The notes beneath the pieces were generated by a model. It searched no databases, had not been told where the DNA came from, and saw only the letters and a program-made list of their open reading frames with translations. This document shows, piece by piece, positions 22,729-33,359 of a stretch of DNA of 64,000 nt. The stretch lies in contig JAPYXD010000608.1 of the NCBI GenBank assembly GCA_030998225.1, forward strand, positions 5,796,501-5,860,500, given 5' to 3'. The translations under genes were made by a program, and so were the position numbers. Source of the stretch: Diplolepis rosae. Lineage: Eukaryota; Arthropoda; Insecta; Hymenoptera; Diplolepididae. How positions within the stretch are numbered: position 1 is the first letter of the stretch; every line of letters starts with the position of its first letter.

Positions 22729-25593
22729 TTCAAATGTGTTTTCTTTCTTTTATGTTTAAGGCAAAAACTAGATCTAAAAAAAGCAAAAAAACCTATTTCT
22801 CTAATTGCGTCCAAGATTAGAGCAGAATCTATGCAACCGATTGTTAAAGGTTTTAAAAGTTTTCGCTTTAATTTAAAAAGCAAGTCTTCATAGTATTTTA
22901 CTAAGTAATGAAAGTATGTCTACAATTGTTTTCTTGAATCCTACCCAAAGGTCAAACATGGTGCAAAAATGTCGTAAAATAAGAAAAATGTCTAAGTACT
23001 TTGAAGAAGTTTTTCTAAATCGATATGTATCATATTCCAATAATATTTAGGAATATTTATTAAAATATTCATCTTCTAAATTTGTTTGATTAATGTACAG
23101 AGTACATTTTATATTTGAAATTTGTATACACTCTAAATCTGAATCAGTCAAATTTTCACTGATTGAATCAGTGATTTGCCTTTTCACTGAATCATCAGTG
23201 GAAACAATATTTTTCACTGTTAAATCAGTTACTTTTCACTGAAGTAATCAGTGAAATTTGACTGATTCACAGTAACCTGTTTTTAGTTATTTAAATCAGT
23301 CAAATCTCACTGATAATCAGTAGATTTTGACTGATTCATATTTGAAATTTGTACAGTTTTTAAAAAAATCCGAAACTTTTTGAATTTAGTAGTTTATTTA
23401 TAAAATTTGAGAATGTTGTAGTTGATATTTCTATATAGAACTTTAAGCATTTATGGACATAAAATTTCATTTAAAGTTTCTTCTATCGGTATTCAAAACT
23501 TTCAACAATTTTGCAAGATCAGTCAAATGCAAAATTTGACAGAGTATTTAATCAAAATATTTACATTTATTTTTTAAATATTTTGAAAATAATTCGACTA
23601 AAATAATGATTAATAAGATTTTGTAACATTGTGGGAATATTGGAACGCTGCAAGATTAAATTTTGAGTACAATTTTCAATTAATGAATGTTTAAAGAATT
23701 GAGTGAAAGCATCAATTAAAAAATATTTTTACTTTATAAATTTGATTAAGTGCAGTAATAAGAAAATTTTGACTTTCTATAAAGCATTTCATTTATCTGA
23801 TTAAAAGTCTGTGCATACATCACTAAAACGTAAGATTAAAAAACTTTTAAACTGCTTTTACCATCAATCTATGAATGTGGATTTTAAACCGTAATTTAAT
23901 GTGTCTTATTTTTTTGATAAAATATTTTTAACATAATTTTTTGCTTAAAGTAGCCGATTTACTCGATTAAAAATTGGTCAACTTGTATATTTCAAAATTC
24001 TGTAATAAAAGTATTTTCATATTATGTTTTTGTATCCTATGCGTAGAATTTTAATTTTAAAATTGAGATTTCTCACAAAGAAGAAAGATTGTCTTATTAA
24101 AGCAGTTTATTCCCAGAAATTAAAAATCATTTACTTAATATTTCGATTCCAAACATTGAATATTTATTGACTTTGAATAAAACAGAAAAAAAATTTTTAT
24201 GAAGTTTTAAAATCTTTTTACAATGTTACGAATTGGGCCGAATTTAGAATTACGAAATCTTTCATTAGAAAAAGAAAACGTCACTCACATGAAATAAACT
24301 TCTGTAAGAATTATCAAGATTGAAGAGATGTTAAAATATTTGAAAAATAATGCAATTGTAAAATTGCAATTTATATCAATATTTGACAAATTTTTAGCTT
24401 TCTCAATCAAAGCATTATCCGGAAATTTGTAGTTCCTATAAAAAGATGGAATATTTATCAATTTCTTGAATGTTCATACATTAAAAAAATATCGAATTAG
24501 AGAATTATATGCAAAGTATTTTCCATTAAGAAGACATAAACATGACATAATTAGTTTTATATCTACATTTTCAGCTTACTTTTTTGTGGCTTAAGCACAC
24601 ATGTTGAATTCGAAATACAAAAATGCTCTACAGAGTTGAAGTATTTCCTGAATCAATTATTATTGATCCTGAATTCTATTGGAAAATTTGTTGTTTACTG
24701 TTCAAATCTTACTACGATTTCAGACGGACAGACAAATTAAGAACTACAAAATATTTCATCCAAAAGATTGCACTTTTCCATAAAATCTTGTCAAATTGTA
24801 ACAAGATTTGAACACTTCGAACGAACATTTTTATGTAAAATTTAAAGTTGATTGATATTTATATGTTAATATGGAAATACCAATAAACACATATTTTAGC
24901 TTTTTAATTTATCTACTGATATTAGACAGTTTTCCATTTCCGTAGAGATTTTAAGTTTTGGAATGAAAAGTTTGTGCTTAGGCTACAAAAATGTGAGATG
25001 AAAATATTTCTAACATATAACTGAAAATATAAATTATGAACTTGAATTTTATGTTCATTTTATCTTGATAGAAAATATTGTTCTAATTGAAAAATTGTTA
25101 AATGTACAAAATTAGTAAGAAGTATATAAATTTGAATGGAAAATTATATATTGATTCAAATTTTATACATTTATTGTCACTAAATTTCACTGAAAGTTTA
25201 TTTTTGAAGTGTTGAAATCCTCATGAAATTTTCCAAGATCATACTGATGTTTATTTCATGCAGACTTTCTTCAAGAAATTGAAGAAAAGTGTTATTTCTT
25301 GAACTATATACTTCGTAAATTCAAATTCGTCGTCTGCTTCGCGCCTCTTTTGCACGTACTCGAGAAAAATACAATTCTTAATTTCGACTCGATAAACGAA
25401 AGCGTGAAATCTAAAAATAACTTGAAAACTCAAGCATTGTAACGAAGTCCGTCTTCGTGCACCTTCGGCTTTACACGAAGCTGGTGACCGCAACGTGTAG
25501 CAGAGCCGACACACTGACACGCCACGTTTGCATGTGTTTCTCCCAGATGGGAACGTGGTGGGGGCCGAAAAATCCCACGTTCTGGAGACACTG
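22729..25593 (-). repeat. hAT right arm (2,865-bp inverted repeat)
   Basis: Inverted copy of the left arm, same length and apparently indel-free. Mirror-image frames in the two arms (for example 62 identical codons at 24623-24811 and, inverted, at 17228-17416) reflect the duplication and are not taken as genes. Confidence 0.95.
23130..23345. promoter_or_regulatory. Array of CACTGATT / AATCAGTG boxes, right arm
   Basis: Mirror image of the left-arm array, with matching box order and spacing in the parts compared. As there, a transposase-binding role is inference. Confidence 0.5.
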
Positions 25594-26460
25594 CCGCGAC
25601 GAATTAGTCACGTGGCCCAATGGCGGACCCGGAAGCAGGTCACATGTCATATTTCTGATAGACAACTGGACAAGCCGTGCCTAGTACAATAATTGTCCTC
25701 TGCACAGTGTTCACAGAACGTCGACGTAAACGGCCCCCACCATGGACCCTACCAGCTCATGGCTTCTTCCTCGCTTCACTGCCATAGGTTGGTTGAATGA
25801 GGAAGACACAATGAGGTCGAAGCATCTACGGTGGGGGCTGTTTACGTCCACGTTCTGCGAACACTGCCTCGGCAAATAATTTTTATAAGCATGCCGTTCT
25901 CTCTTATACGGCGAACATCGCGTGTAGTACATTGGCACTATGTTAGATAGTGTCCAATAATATTATATAACATAAATGTAGTATTTCTAATGTTGATAAT
26001 ACTAAATATAAAGTCCTGAGATCAGTGTGCCCCAGACTGCATCTTCCGGGTCACGTGGTTGAAGCAGGTCTTCCTGTGCGTCGCTCTCCAGTGATCGTTG
26101 GCGGAGATAATCGAAGCATCGATGTATCGAAGCTTGTCGAATATCGAAGCTCGATGAAGAGGCATGGCTGCTAGTGTTTATTTCTGCTCGGGACCGGTCA
26201 CATGCCTTCTCCGACGCCGCTGTCCTCTAGTGCGAACGTCCTCGTGTTGTGCATGGAACATACGGGAGAGGAAGCGTAATTGCGATTAGTGCGTGGTAAT
26301 TGTTACGAGTGCTCACGGGTAGCGACGAAGTGCGGTCTCTCGCCATACGATTTTTTCCGCCTGGACATAACCCCACTTGTCACACCGGTGAGTCTACGTA
26401 AATGCCTCTCATTTAAGTGACGGGTAAACTTTACCACAGTGGGTCCACTCATATAGGATA
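25594..26460 (+). mobile_element. ~1.5-kb LTR-like repeat, copy 1, right part
   Basis: Continues the repeat after the hAT element and matches 61340-61985: ACCCGGAAGCAGGTCACATG, CGTGCCTAGTACA, CTAAATA.AAAGTCCTGAG, CCAGACTG.ATCTTCCGGGT, ending near GACGGGTAAA.TTTACCA. It contains a small hAT MITE at 25705 that the other copy lacks. The 3' boundary is near 26450. Confidence 0.7.
25705..25866. mobile_element. 162-bp hAT MITE of the same family as the large hAT
   Basis: Ends CAGTGTTCACAGAACGTCGA and its near-complement over about 37 bp. It is flanked by CCTCTGCA and CCTCGGCA, and the empty site in the other copy of the host repeat reads CCTCGGCA, giving an 8-bp duplication with one change. The ends share CAGTGT, CAGAACGT and CGGCCCCCACCA with the large hAT element 111 bp away, so it is a non-autonomous relative. 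Confidence 0.85.
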
Positions 26461-27070
26461 AAAGGGGAACGAATTATAATGTTTTCTATCAACAAGTGGT
26501 GGCGCTATTGTCGCTACCGATGTTCGAAGCACCTCAAGCGTCGGCAATATATTTATAGATCTCAGGTGAACTCACTGACGCATTGTGATGCCCTGTCGTC
26601 GACAACGTTTTACTCAACTCCTTACTATTTCCTATGTAACCCTTATTGATATTCACTTTGGGTGAATTAGGTATTTATCAAATTCATTTTACCCGACCAG
26701 AATTTAATAAATGTTCAAATGTCGTTAAGTCCCAAGTTTAATCGACAGAGTTAAGTAAAATTACTTCAACTATTCTTCTCCGTGTAACAGTACAGTATTT
26801 AACTTTCATCGTGATTCATATTTAAAAATTCTTGATGTATTTTTATTCTTTCACAAATTATTTTCAATTTTAAATCATTTAAATTTATGAAATGGATTTC
26901 ATATAATATATTTCAAAATTTTCCGCTCTTTAGCATACATCGGGTTGGGGGACAGGGGTTTCGTTTGCATTGATATTAGTTCTTGCTATCAAAACTTGGC
27001 GGCGCTGATTCTCATTTTCACTTTTTTAAGTACCCTCCTAAAATACATGGTAGTGGCCGCACTGTGAACT
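26461..27070. other. Extra sequence between the 1.5-kb repeat and the Gypsy linker
   Basis: Bounded by two similar motifs, GGTAAACTTTACCAC (26425) and GTGAACTTTACCAC (27064), which suggests an insertion with a short duplication of the end of the 1.5-kb repeat. No coding frame. The second copy of the repeat at 61985 lacks it. Confidence 0.4.
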
Positions 27071-27074
27071 TTAC

Positions 27075-27660
27075 CACGTCACAACCCCCTCAGTAGTAAG
27101 AAAACCCAAAGCCATTTCCACGCCACTTCCAGAAAAACTAAGTAATGACCCTAGCTTTAAATTACCAACTGATAAACGTAATACTCGCAGAACGAAAATA
27201 AATATACCTAAATACTCAGACGAACCTACTACGGATATCACTAGTTTGCCGTCTGACCATTCGCGACCGTCAATAACTGGTATCCCTCCAGTGTTGCCTA
27301 AGGCCTGTGAAGTGCCGAGTGGAATTGAGACGCATAGTAGTAAAAACGTGCAGTTCAGACTAAATAACAACCGAGAGAATCTCACTTATTTGAAAAGTAA
27401 CAATGTACATTTTTTCTCAGCTGACTGTGAGTTTGTCACCCCTGTAAGCCAACTACATGTGGACTTGAGAGCAGTTGAATCCCAGGACCTGTAGGATACG
27501 AAACCAAAAGTAGGAGAAGTACTAATCGCTCCTCGTGAACATTTTAACATATATTCACTAGTAATTAAACAAAACAATTTTCTGGATATAAATGAAGAAT
27601 ACGTTAAAATAGCCATACATAATTTGAGAATAGCTCTAGAAAGAGAAAATACCAGGGGTG
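27075..27660 (+). pseudogene. Gypsy pol linker, second half (element 1)
   Basis: One frame, with a single TAG at 27492-27494, runs VTTPSVVRKPKAIS, then a basic-proline stretch, then a folded-looking region (NVHFFSADCEFVTPVSQLH, KPKVGEVLIAP, YSLVIKQNNFLD, IAIHNLRIALE). This matches the small alpha/beta domain that insect Gypsy polyproteins carry between RNase H and integrase. The fit to a macro-like fold is my inference. It continues the linker begun at 14030. The frame breaks at 27660 where a mariner begins; integrase, which should follow, is missing from the window. Confidence 0.6.
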
Positions 27661-27950
27661 TTAGTTGAAATTTGCCGGTTTTACTCATAGATGTCGCTAG
27701 AGATATGTATACATTTCTATGATTTGGCATCTATGTCATATTTTTCTATGGACAATAACCTTCAAAAATAAACAATTACATTCTACCAAAATAATAGCAT
27801 CATAGTTGTTTACCTAAGTGAATATGTCGAGTTTCGTTCCAAGTAAATCGCATTTGCGGCATTCGTTGCTTTTCTTATTTCATCAAAAGAAAAAAGCAGT
27901 TGAAGCTCATCGATTGCTGGTTAAAAATCTCTGGGAATTCGATAAAATAG
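27660..27950 (+). pseudogene. mariner relic, 5' end only
   Basis: Begins TTAGTTGAAATTTGCCGG, similar in form to the TTAGG-type ends of the mariner at 44398. An ATG at 27824 starts SFVPSKSHLRHSLLFLFHQK and KKAVEAHRLLV, the N-terminal helix-turn-helix of mori-type mariner transposases. The frame ends after about 50 codons, and the catalytic part is gone. It cuts the Gypsy linker domain. Confidence 0.65.
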
Positions 27951-28560
27951 GATACTACCCTTACTATATGGATATATGATTATAGCTACACTATCATTAT
28001 TATTCTCATTATTACTATTATAAATATATTATTATCATTATATATATTATTTTTATTATTATTATATATTCTTCCCAGCAAACACTGTTATATAACATGT
28101 ATGTAACTGTTACGTAACAGATTGTAACACGTTACATAGCTGGTGACTTACAGGTGAGTCACCTGTGACGCAAAATGTCACACTCTGTGTGATGAATTAG
28201 TTCTGTAACAGCTCTGTAACGCTGTGATGTAATGGGTCTGTAACAGACTTATGTAACATATGTACTATATTGTTACGCAGCATTAATGTAAATATGTTCT
28301 ATATGTGGTATGCAATTATGTTATATAGAAGTTTTGTAAAAGCGATATGTAAATAGTATGTAACGGAGATATGTCAAACAGATATACGATGCTAAAATAT
28401 TGATAATACACAACTCATTTCTATGAGTCAAATTTTGCACCTTTGTGTTATTTGTCGATTACTGAATATTATACTTAGGGCATGTGAAATGTTACTATAA
28501 GAGCAGTTTAGTTTACACAAGTTATTACCCACAATTTTTAATTTTTCCAACTATTATTGA
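27951..28560. repeat. ATT-rich run and GTAAC-rich leader of the satellite
   Basis: About 80 bp of ATT/ATTATT simple sequence, then 300 bp dense in GTAAC, TTACGTAAC and TGTAAC motifs (for example CTGTTACGTAACAGATTG). These look like strongly diverged monomers of the array that follows. Confidence 0.55.
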
Positions 28561-29225
28561 TGTCTGTATTTAGGAAATTAAAATATCTATATATAATATT
28601 ACATGATTGTTACATATCTGATAATAACGTGCATTATATACAACTTACAGAGAAGCACTACACAGTAATGCCATCATTGTAAACTTACGTAACACTGCAA
28701 AGAAAGTGTTATTGATCATTCGCGTAACCAAGTTACAGAATCAAAGTTACAGTATTGTTACATAAAAATTATGTCACACTGTTACGTAGCTGTTACTAAT
28801 TTACATTATATGCAACTAACATAACTATTCCGTAACATTGTTACATTACCCTTACGTAACAAAGCAACGAAATTGTAATAGATCATTTAGGTAACCAAGT
28901 TATAGAAAACATGTTACGTGATTCTTACATAAAAATTACGTAACATTGTTACGTAGCTGTTACTAATGTACATTACATAAAACTCACATTACTATTCCGT
29001 AACACTCTTACATTACCCTTACGTAACAAGGAAACGATATTGTTATAGATCATTCGGGCAACCAAGTTACAGTAAAAAGGTTACATGGTTCTTACATAAT
29101 AATTATGTCACATTGTTACATAGCTTTTATTAATGTACATTATACACGACTTACATAATTATACAGTAATGCCGTGACAGTTCACTTACATAACAATTGT
29201 GACAAAACTGTTACAGATCATGTGT
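28560..29225. repeat. ~167-bp satellite, about four monomers
   Basis: The block GATCATT(CG/TA)(C/G)G.AACCAAGTTA recurs at 28714, 28881 and 29048, with a relic near 29216, so the spacing is 167, 167 and about 168 bp. Monomers are rich in TTACGTAAC and GTTAC, which make many small palindromes. The array lies between the mariner relic and env of the Gypsy element, where integrase would have been. Confidence 0.85.
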
Positions 29226-29252
29226 TAATAAATTTTCTAAAATAACCTTTTG

Positions 29253-29983
29253 ATGTACAGAAGGATGGTTATCCAGATCCTAGGCCAAGCAGCAATGATC
29301 TGTGGAGGAATACTACTTATTGTGGCAGGCTCATCAAGAAATCCACGGCACTATGAAATCCAACCTTTTAATAACAATCCAAGATTATTCTACAAAAAAC
29401 TAGAAACCATCCGCACTGCCCAGAACCATTGGAGGTTTGTTATGTATATTCATGGATTCCCAAAAACTACAATAACATCTTCAATTCGATAAAGTGAGAT
29501 CAGAAATTCAAAAATATTTACGAAACATGCCCAAACCGTTCAAAAAGTAGTAACTGCAAGGACATGATAAAACTGGATTGACTGAATGAAAAACTACCTC
29601 AACTCGAGACTATAAAGGAGAATTTAACTGAAAGACTGATGGCACAACACCAGGAGACACCCCATGAAATAATCCCTCCAAAGACCATGCACAGACGAAG
29701 AGTACCCCTTCTACGATTTATAGGTAGTATTCTCGGACCAGTAATAGGGGTGATGATTTCCGACGACTCAGAAGAATACAACGAAGCAATAAGCAACATT
29801 TATGAAAAGCAAAATAACATCAGTAAAATAATTGGAAAAGAAACCCACATAATAAAAGCAGAAGTAAATGATATTCATTAGGACTTAAACAAGAAAACCA
29901 AACAAATTCAAACCATTCAGAAAGAACTAAATGAAACTACTCACGAAATAGAATCACAAGGACAATATTGGAACGACTACATG
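29253..29983 (+). pseudogene. errantivirus-type env, N-terminal and central parts (element 1)
   Basis: The ATG is followed by a hydrophobic stretch (VIQILGQAAM, GGILLIVAGSS) that fits a signal peptide, then YEIQPF.NNP and a WRFVMYI block, the usual start of insect retroviral Env proteins. After frame breaks near 29490-29640 a basic RRRVP site is followed by a Gly/Ile-rich segment (FIGSILGPVIGVMIS), consistent with a cleavage site and fusion-peptide region, then coiled-coil heptads (SNIYEKQNNISKIIGK). Env mediates membrane fusion. Stops and frameshifts make it non-functional. A mariner interrupts it at 29984. Confidence 0.7.
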
Positions 29984-29985
29984 TA

Positions 29986-30904
29986 CACAGTGTGTCCCAA
30001 AAATAACCGAACTTTTTGGATATAGAATAAGATACACATTATATTATCTTTGAAAGTTATTATTTATTGAAAATAGGTTCCATTAGACTCAATACAACGT
30101 TTGGAACGATCAACCAATTTATCCATAGACTTTTTAAACTCGGTTTTTGGGATGTTCTTTAGCACCTGTGTCACAGCTGATTGAATGGTTGGAACGTCAT
30201 CGTAAAAAGCTCCTTTCATTGCGGTCTTTAGTTTCGGGAACAGAAAATATTCACACGGTGATAGATCAGGCGAATACGGAGGGTAGTCCATGGCACAAAT
30301 CTGTTTTTTCATCAAAAATTCGTTGACTTTTTTGGTCTGGTGAGGAGGTGCATTTAACAAAACGTACAAAGACCTTACTTTTACCCAAATCTTCAGTTAA
30401 TATTGTGTAGATTGTACAGTAAGATAAATTTAATTCTTCTGCCAGCATTCTCGCAGTGAAATTTGCATCGATAGCGATTATTTCACGTACTTTTTCCACT
30501 AACTCAGCACGATTTGATGCTTCTGGTCGTCCAGGTCTTGGATCATCATTCAAATCGTCACGACCATTTTTAAATCGTGTAAACCACGTATAAACTTGAG
30601 TACGACTCATGCAATCATCATCATAAACTTTTTTCATCAATTCGTATGTCTCAGCGAATTTTTTTCCAAGTTTAACAAAAAATTTTATATTTGCTCTTTG
30701 TTCCATTTTTGTTTTGTAACATTAGCACACTTTTTCTTTTATTGAAATGGCTGTAACGTTCACATTTATCATCCGATTTACATGAATTTAGGTGCACTTG
30801 AAAGAGGATAAATGTATCTTTCCAATGCTGCAAATTTTCAATAGATGGCGCTGCATCTTGTATGATTTAAATATAAAGTTCGGTTATTTTTGAGACACAC
30901 TATG
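29986..30904 (-). mobile_element. 919-bp mariner element with TA duplication
   Basis: Inverted ends CACAGTGTGTCCCAAAAATA and, complemented, CATAGTGTGTCTCAAAAATA. Each is flanked by TA (29984-29985 and 30905-30906). It lies inside env, whose protein reading resumes on the other side. It is shorter than full-length mariners (about 1.3 kb) because of an internal deletion. Confidence 0.9.
30064..30706 (-). pseudogene. mariner transposase, internally deleted
   Basis: The N-terminal half (30706 back to about 30360) is open: a KFFVKLGKKFAETYELMKK helix, then a WFTRFKNGRDDLND block, and PRPGRPEAS followed by a second HTH ending YTILTEDL. It then jumps, with a frame shift, to NAPPHQTKKVNEFL, the block around the second catalytic residue, so the first catalytic Asp region is deleted. 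The C-terminal part has YSPDLSPCEYFLFPKLK, where the third catalytic position is Glu instead of the usual mariner Asp. The protein would be inactive. Confidence 0.85.
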
Positions 30905-30906
30905 TA

Positions 30907-31348
30907 TTACGAAAAAATTATTCAATAGTCAACACATTTGGAACTAAAATTAGAACATTCGAATAGAATATTAAAACAGTTCATTTAAATAATAGAATAT
31001 GCACGAGAACGAAAATTACACCTCTCAACAATTTGCAAAGCCCAACTACAGGAAGTATTCACCGAGATACACACCAAAATGGAAAACTACAAATTTCCAA
31101 TTCCTACTTCACACATTAGAGCAGAATTACTTTTTCAAATTGGCACAACAGACATCAGAATTGCGTCTAGAAAACTATTAATATCAGTGGACATTCCATT
31201 GCTGGATAGGAAAGCACTGAAATTATATAAAATTTATCCATTTCCTGTGCACCAAAACATTTCAGAAAATTATACAAGAGCCGTCTACATTTTACCTAAA
31301 AAACAATGCATTGCCCTGACAGTAGCCCTAATGCACCGCTCTATTTGA
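30907..31348 (+). pseudogene. errantivirus-type env, C-terminal ectodomain (element 1)
   Basis: Continues env after the mariner: LELKLEHSNRILKQFI heptads, then a YARERKLHLSTIC block, and from 31079 an open frame with FPIPTSHIRAELLFQI, LLISVDIPLLD and LYKIYPFPVHQN. The VDIPL...LYKI.PFPV pattern is characteristic of the conserved membrane-proximal half of insect Gypsy Env proteins. The frame stops at 31348, before the transmembrane anchor, so the copy is truncated. Confidence 0.7.
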
Positions 31349-31353
31349 CGCAC

Positions 31354-32048
31354 CTAAGCTAACCCCACAACTAAACCTCGACATTTTAGGGCATTCTTAC
31401 ACCCTAAAATGCGGTGCTTCAGTTCAAGCAATACCACACGCAACAGAACACCGGGATTCCTTGAATCTAGAACTCCTACCACGGAAAGGGAATCGCAGGA
31501 GACAGATGGGTCAAACAATTCTTGACAAGCCAGGGTCATCGATTCTATGACTTAACTGGACCGAACCCCGCGAACCGACACATAAAAAATCCCTAGTCGA
31601 TCTTCGATTTCGGAGACCCGCACCTGAAGGCTGTCGCGTCGCGGCACAAAAAAAACAGGATCCACAGAAGAAGTAGGCGATAACGCAAAACTCGGCTGTA
31701 ACAAGCAGAGGTCGAAATCCAAAACCGAGTGGGCAAACGCATCCTCGCAAGAGGGTGCAGTGGAAGGAACGGAGGTTTGAGGGCGAGGATGATCCGATGA
31801 GCCGAACCACTCGGCTAATAAAGAGTCCAGGGAGTCTCCTGCTTCCGAAATCTCGACACGAACTCAGACACTTTGCAAATGCGGCACTACCCGAATAAAC
31901 CACGGAAAAATTAAAAAAAGGGGTACTTACCAGCTCCTTCAGGCACTGATGTTGCCCCCTTCACCAAGGAGAGGAGGTAGCGAAAATTTCGGCATTGCTC
32001 TTCGTAGGTAATTGTCTCCGCACTAGAGGCTGAACCTTCTTCCGCCAT
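31354..32048 (-). CDS. Possible spliced gene of unknown nature (two exons)
   Basis: On the minus strand an ATG at 32048 in a strong context (CAACCATGG) opens 118 bases of clean frame (MAEEGSASSAETITYEEQ...) ending at a textbook donor, CTG|GTAAGTA, at 31930. Downstream, from about 31880 to 31354, one frame reads as a Ser/Asp/Pro-rich protein (for example SLDSLLAEWFGSSDHP and DPVFFVPRRDSLQVRVSEIE) with one TAA near 31547. An acceptor near 31870 (TTTGCAAAG) would join them. I do not recognise the protein. The acidic serine-rich character would suit a Gag-like or disordered protein; it could also be a decayed element. Treat the structure as a hypothesis. Confidence 0.3.
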
Positions 32049-33359
32049 GGTTGCTGGAGACTGAGGAGAAAATCATACCCACGACCCAGTATGCAACGAG
32101 ATGGCATCATGTCAACCATGCAAAATCAGCCAAAAACACCACCAAGGCAGAACTCTTAGGGCACACTTGCACTACAGCAAAGCACAAGATCCAAAATCAC
32201 CATGTGCAAGGAAAACACGCCACACACCAAGGAGAACGAGCAAGGAACCATTCACATATAATAATATTCCTATGATAAACCAATGTATACCTCACGGCGA
32301 CGGAGCGGTTGACACATGGTAATGAGTGGTAATGAAGAGCAGCGCTCTGTCCACATGATAATTGCACCCGCGGTAATGAGGCAGTAACTCACACCGCGTG
32401 TCGATAAAGTAGTGATGCTGTGCTAGCAACCTAATGAGAGATGGAGAGGTTATCAGCACAGCCTCATTAAATATAATATCTATATATTTTACGTAGGTAA
32501 TTATTATAATTAATTATCATCATATTTGTGTTATGTTACGATTATCAATTAACAACCTGGTTATCTATATAGTACTGATCATTATTAATGCTATTATGTA
32601 TTGATTGCCGATAATCAATCGGAATCAATGGATGAAAGTTAATTATGGATCATAAATAAAGGATTGATTGATTGATCATTGGCAATCGATTATTAATCAT
32701 AGTTTATAAAATAAACAATATAAACCACAGACAAACAAATGCAAAAAAAAAATAATTAAAACTGCTTTAAGTTGGAAAATAGAAATAAAATTGGGCAATA
32801 GAAGAGATGATGCCATGAACTCTGGCAGAGATCGTGCGTTTCTCATTTGGTTCTGATCAGTTGTAAGGTCAACTCGATTCATTTTGGGCCAATAACTCAA
32901 CGTCGTGAGCAGACCCTTCAATAAACGTAAGTCTCATCGGTTTATTTGAACACAATTCTACCTTCGGTACTTGCTAGATGAAATCCTTGTTCCTTAAGCG
33001 GTGCAAGTTCGGAAACAGTAGTGCTATATAGTTCCTTTGGATTACGTGTATCATCGTATTTAGTCATGTCGGTTAATAGTGATTCAATTCTGAAATCGGG
33101 ACGAACTAACCTGTCTTGTTAACAAGTGCATGCCAGATTCATTTCTCGTGTACTTAGTAAGACACGTGAGCAGATAATTTTCATAAGAATTGGTCGGCTT
33201 GCATCCCTTACACCGTACCTCCTGCAAGATTTATCGTTGTTTTACTACATCACGGACACAAACGAAACCCAAGTATCCTGCAAGAATTTGTGCCATTGAC
33301 TTGCAATTACAGGAGTAACAAACGACAATTCTCTCTTTTGCCCTCTAATATTGGACCTA
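32049..33359. other. No gene seen
   Basis: The first 300 bp would be the 5' leader of the candidate gene at 32048. The rest is AT-rich with small ATTGATTGATTGATC and TAATTATTA repetition. No recognisable frame. Confidence 0.5.

Larger units (their letters stand above)
16446..25593 (+). mobile_element. 9,148-bp hAT element with giant terminal inverted repeats
   Basis: The ends read CAGTGTCTCCAGAACGTGGG and its complement, and both are flanked by the same 8 bases CCGCGACG (16438-16445 and 25594-25601). An 8-bp duplication and CAGTG ends are hAT hallmarks. The arms are 2,865 bp each, and a central 3,418 bp holds a hAT transposase. It interrupts the 1.5-kb repeat, whose two halves rejoin cleanly in alignment with the second copy at 60490-61985. 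Classification is secure; the length of the inverted repeats is exceptional, since hAT ends are usually under 50 bp. Confidence 0.95.

Noticed and set aside
25711..25938. 75-codon minus-strand frame
   Set aside because: Runs through the hAT MITE and host repeat; no domain.
27071..27385. 104-codon minus-strand frame
   Set aside because: Antisense shadow of the Gypsy linker reading frame.
28080..29225. CRISPR-like array
   Set aside because: Repeats are contiguous 167-bp monomers without unique spacers, in a eukaryotic genome.
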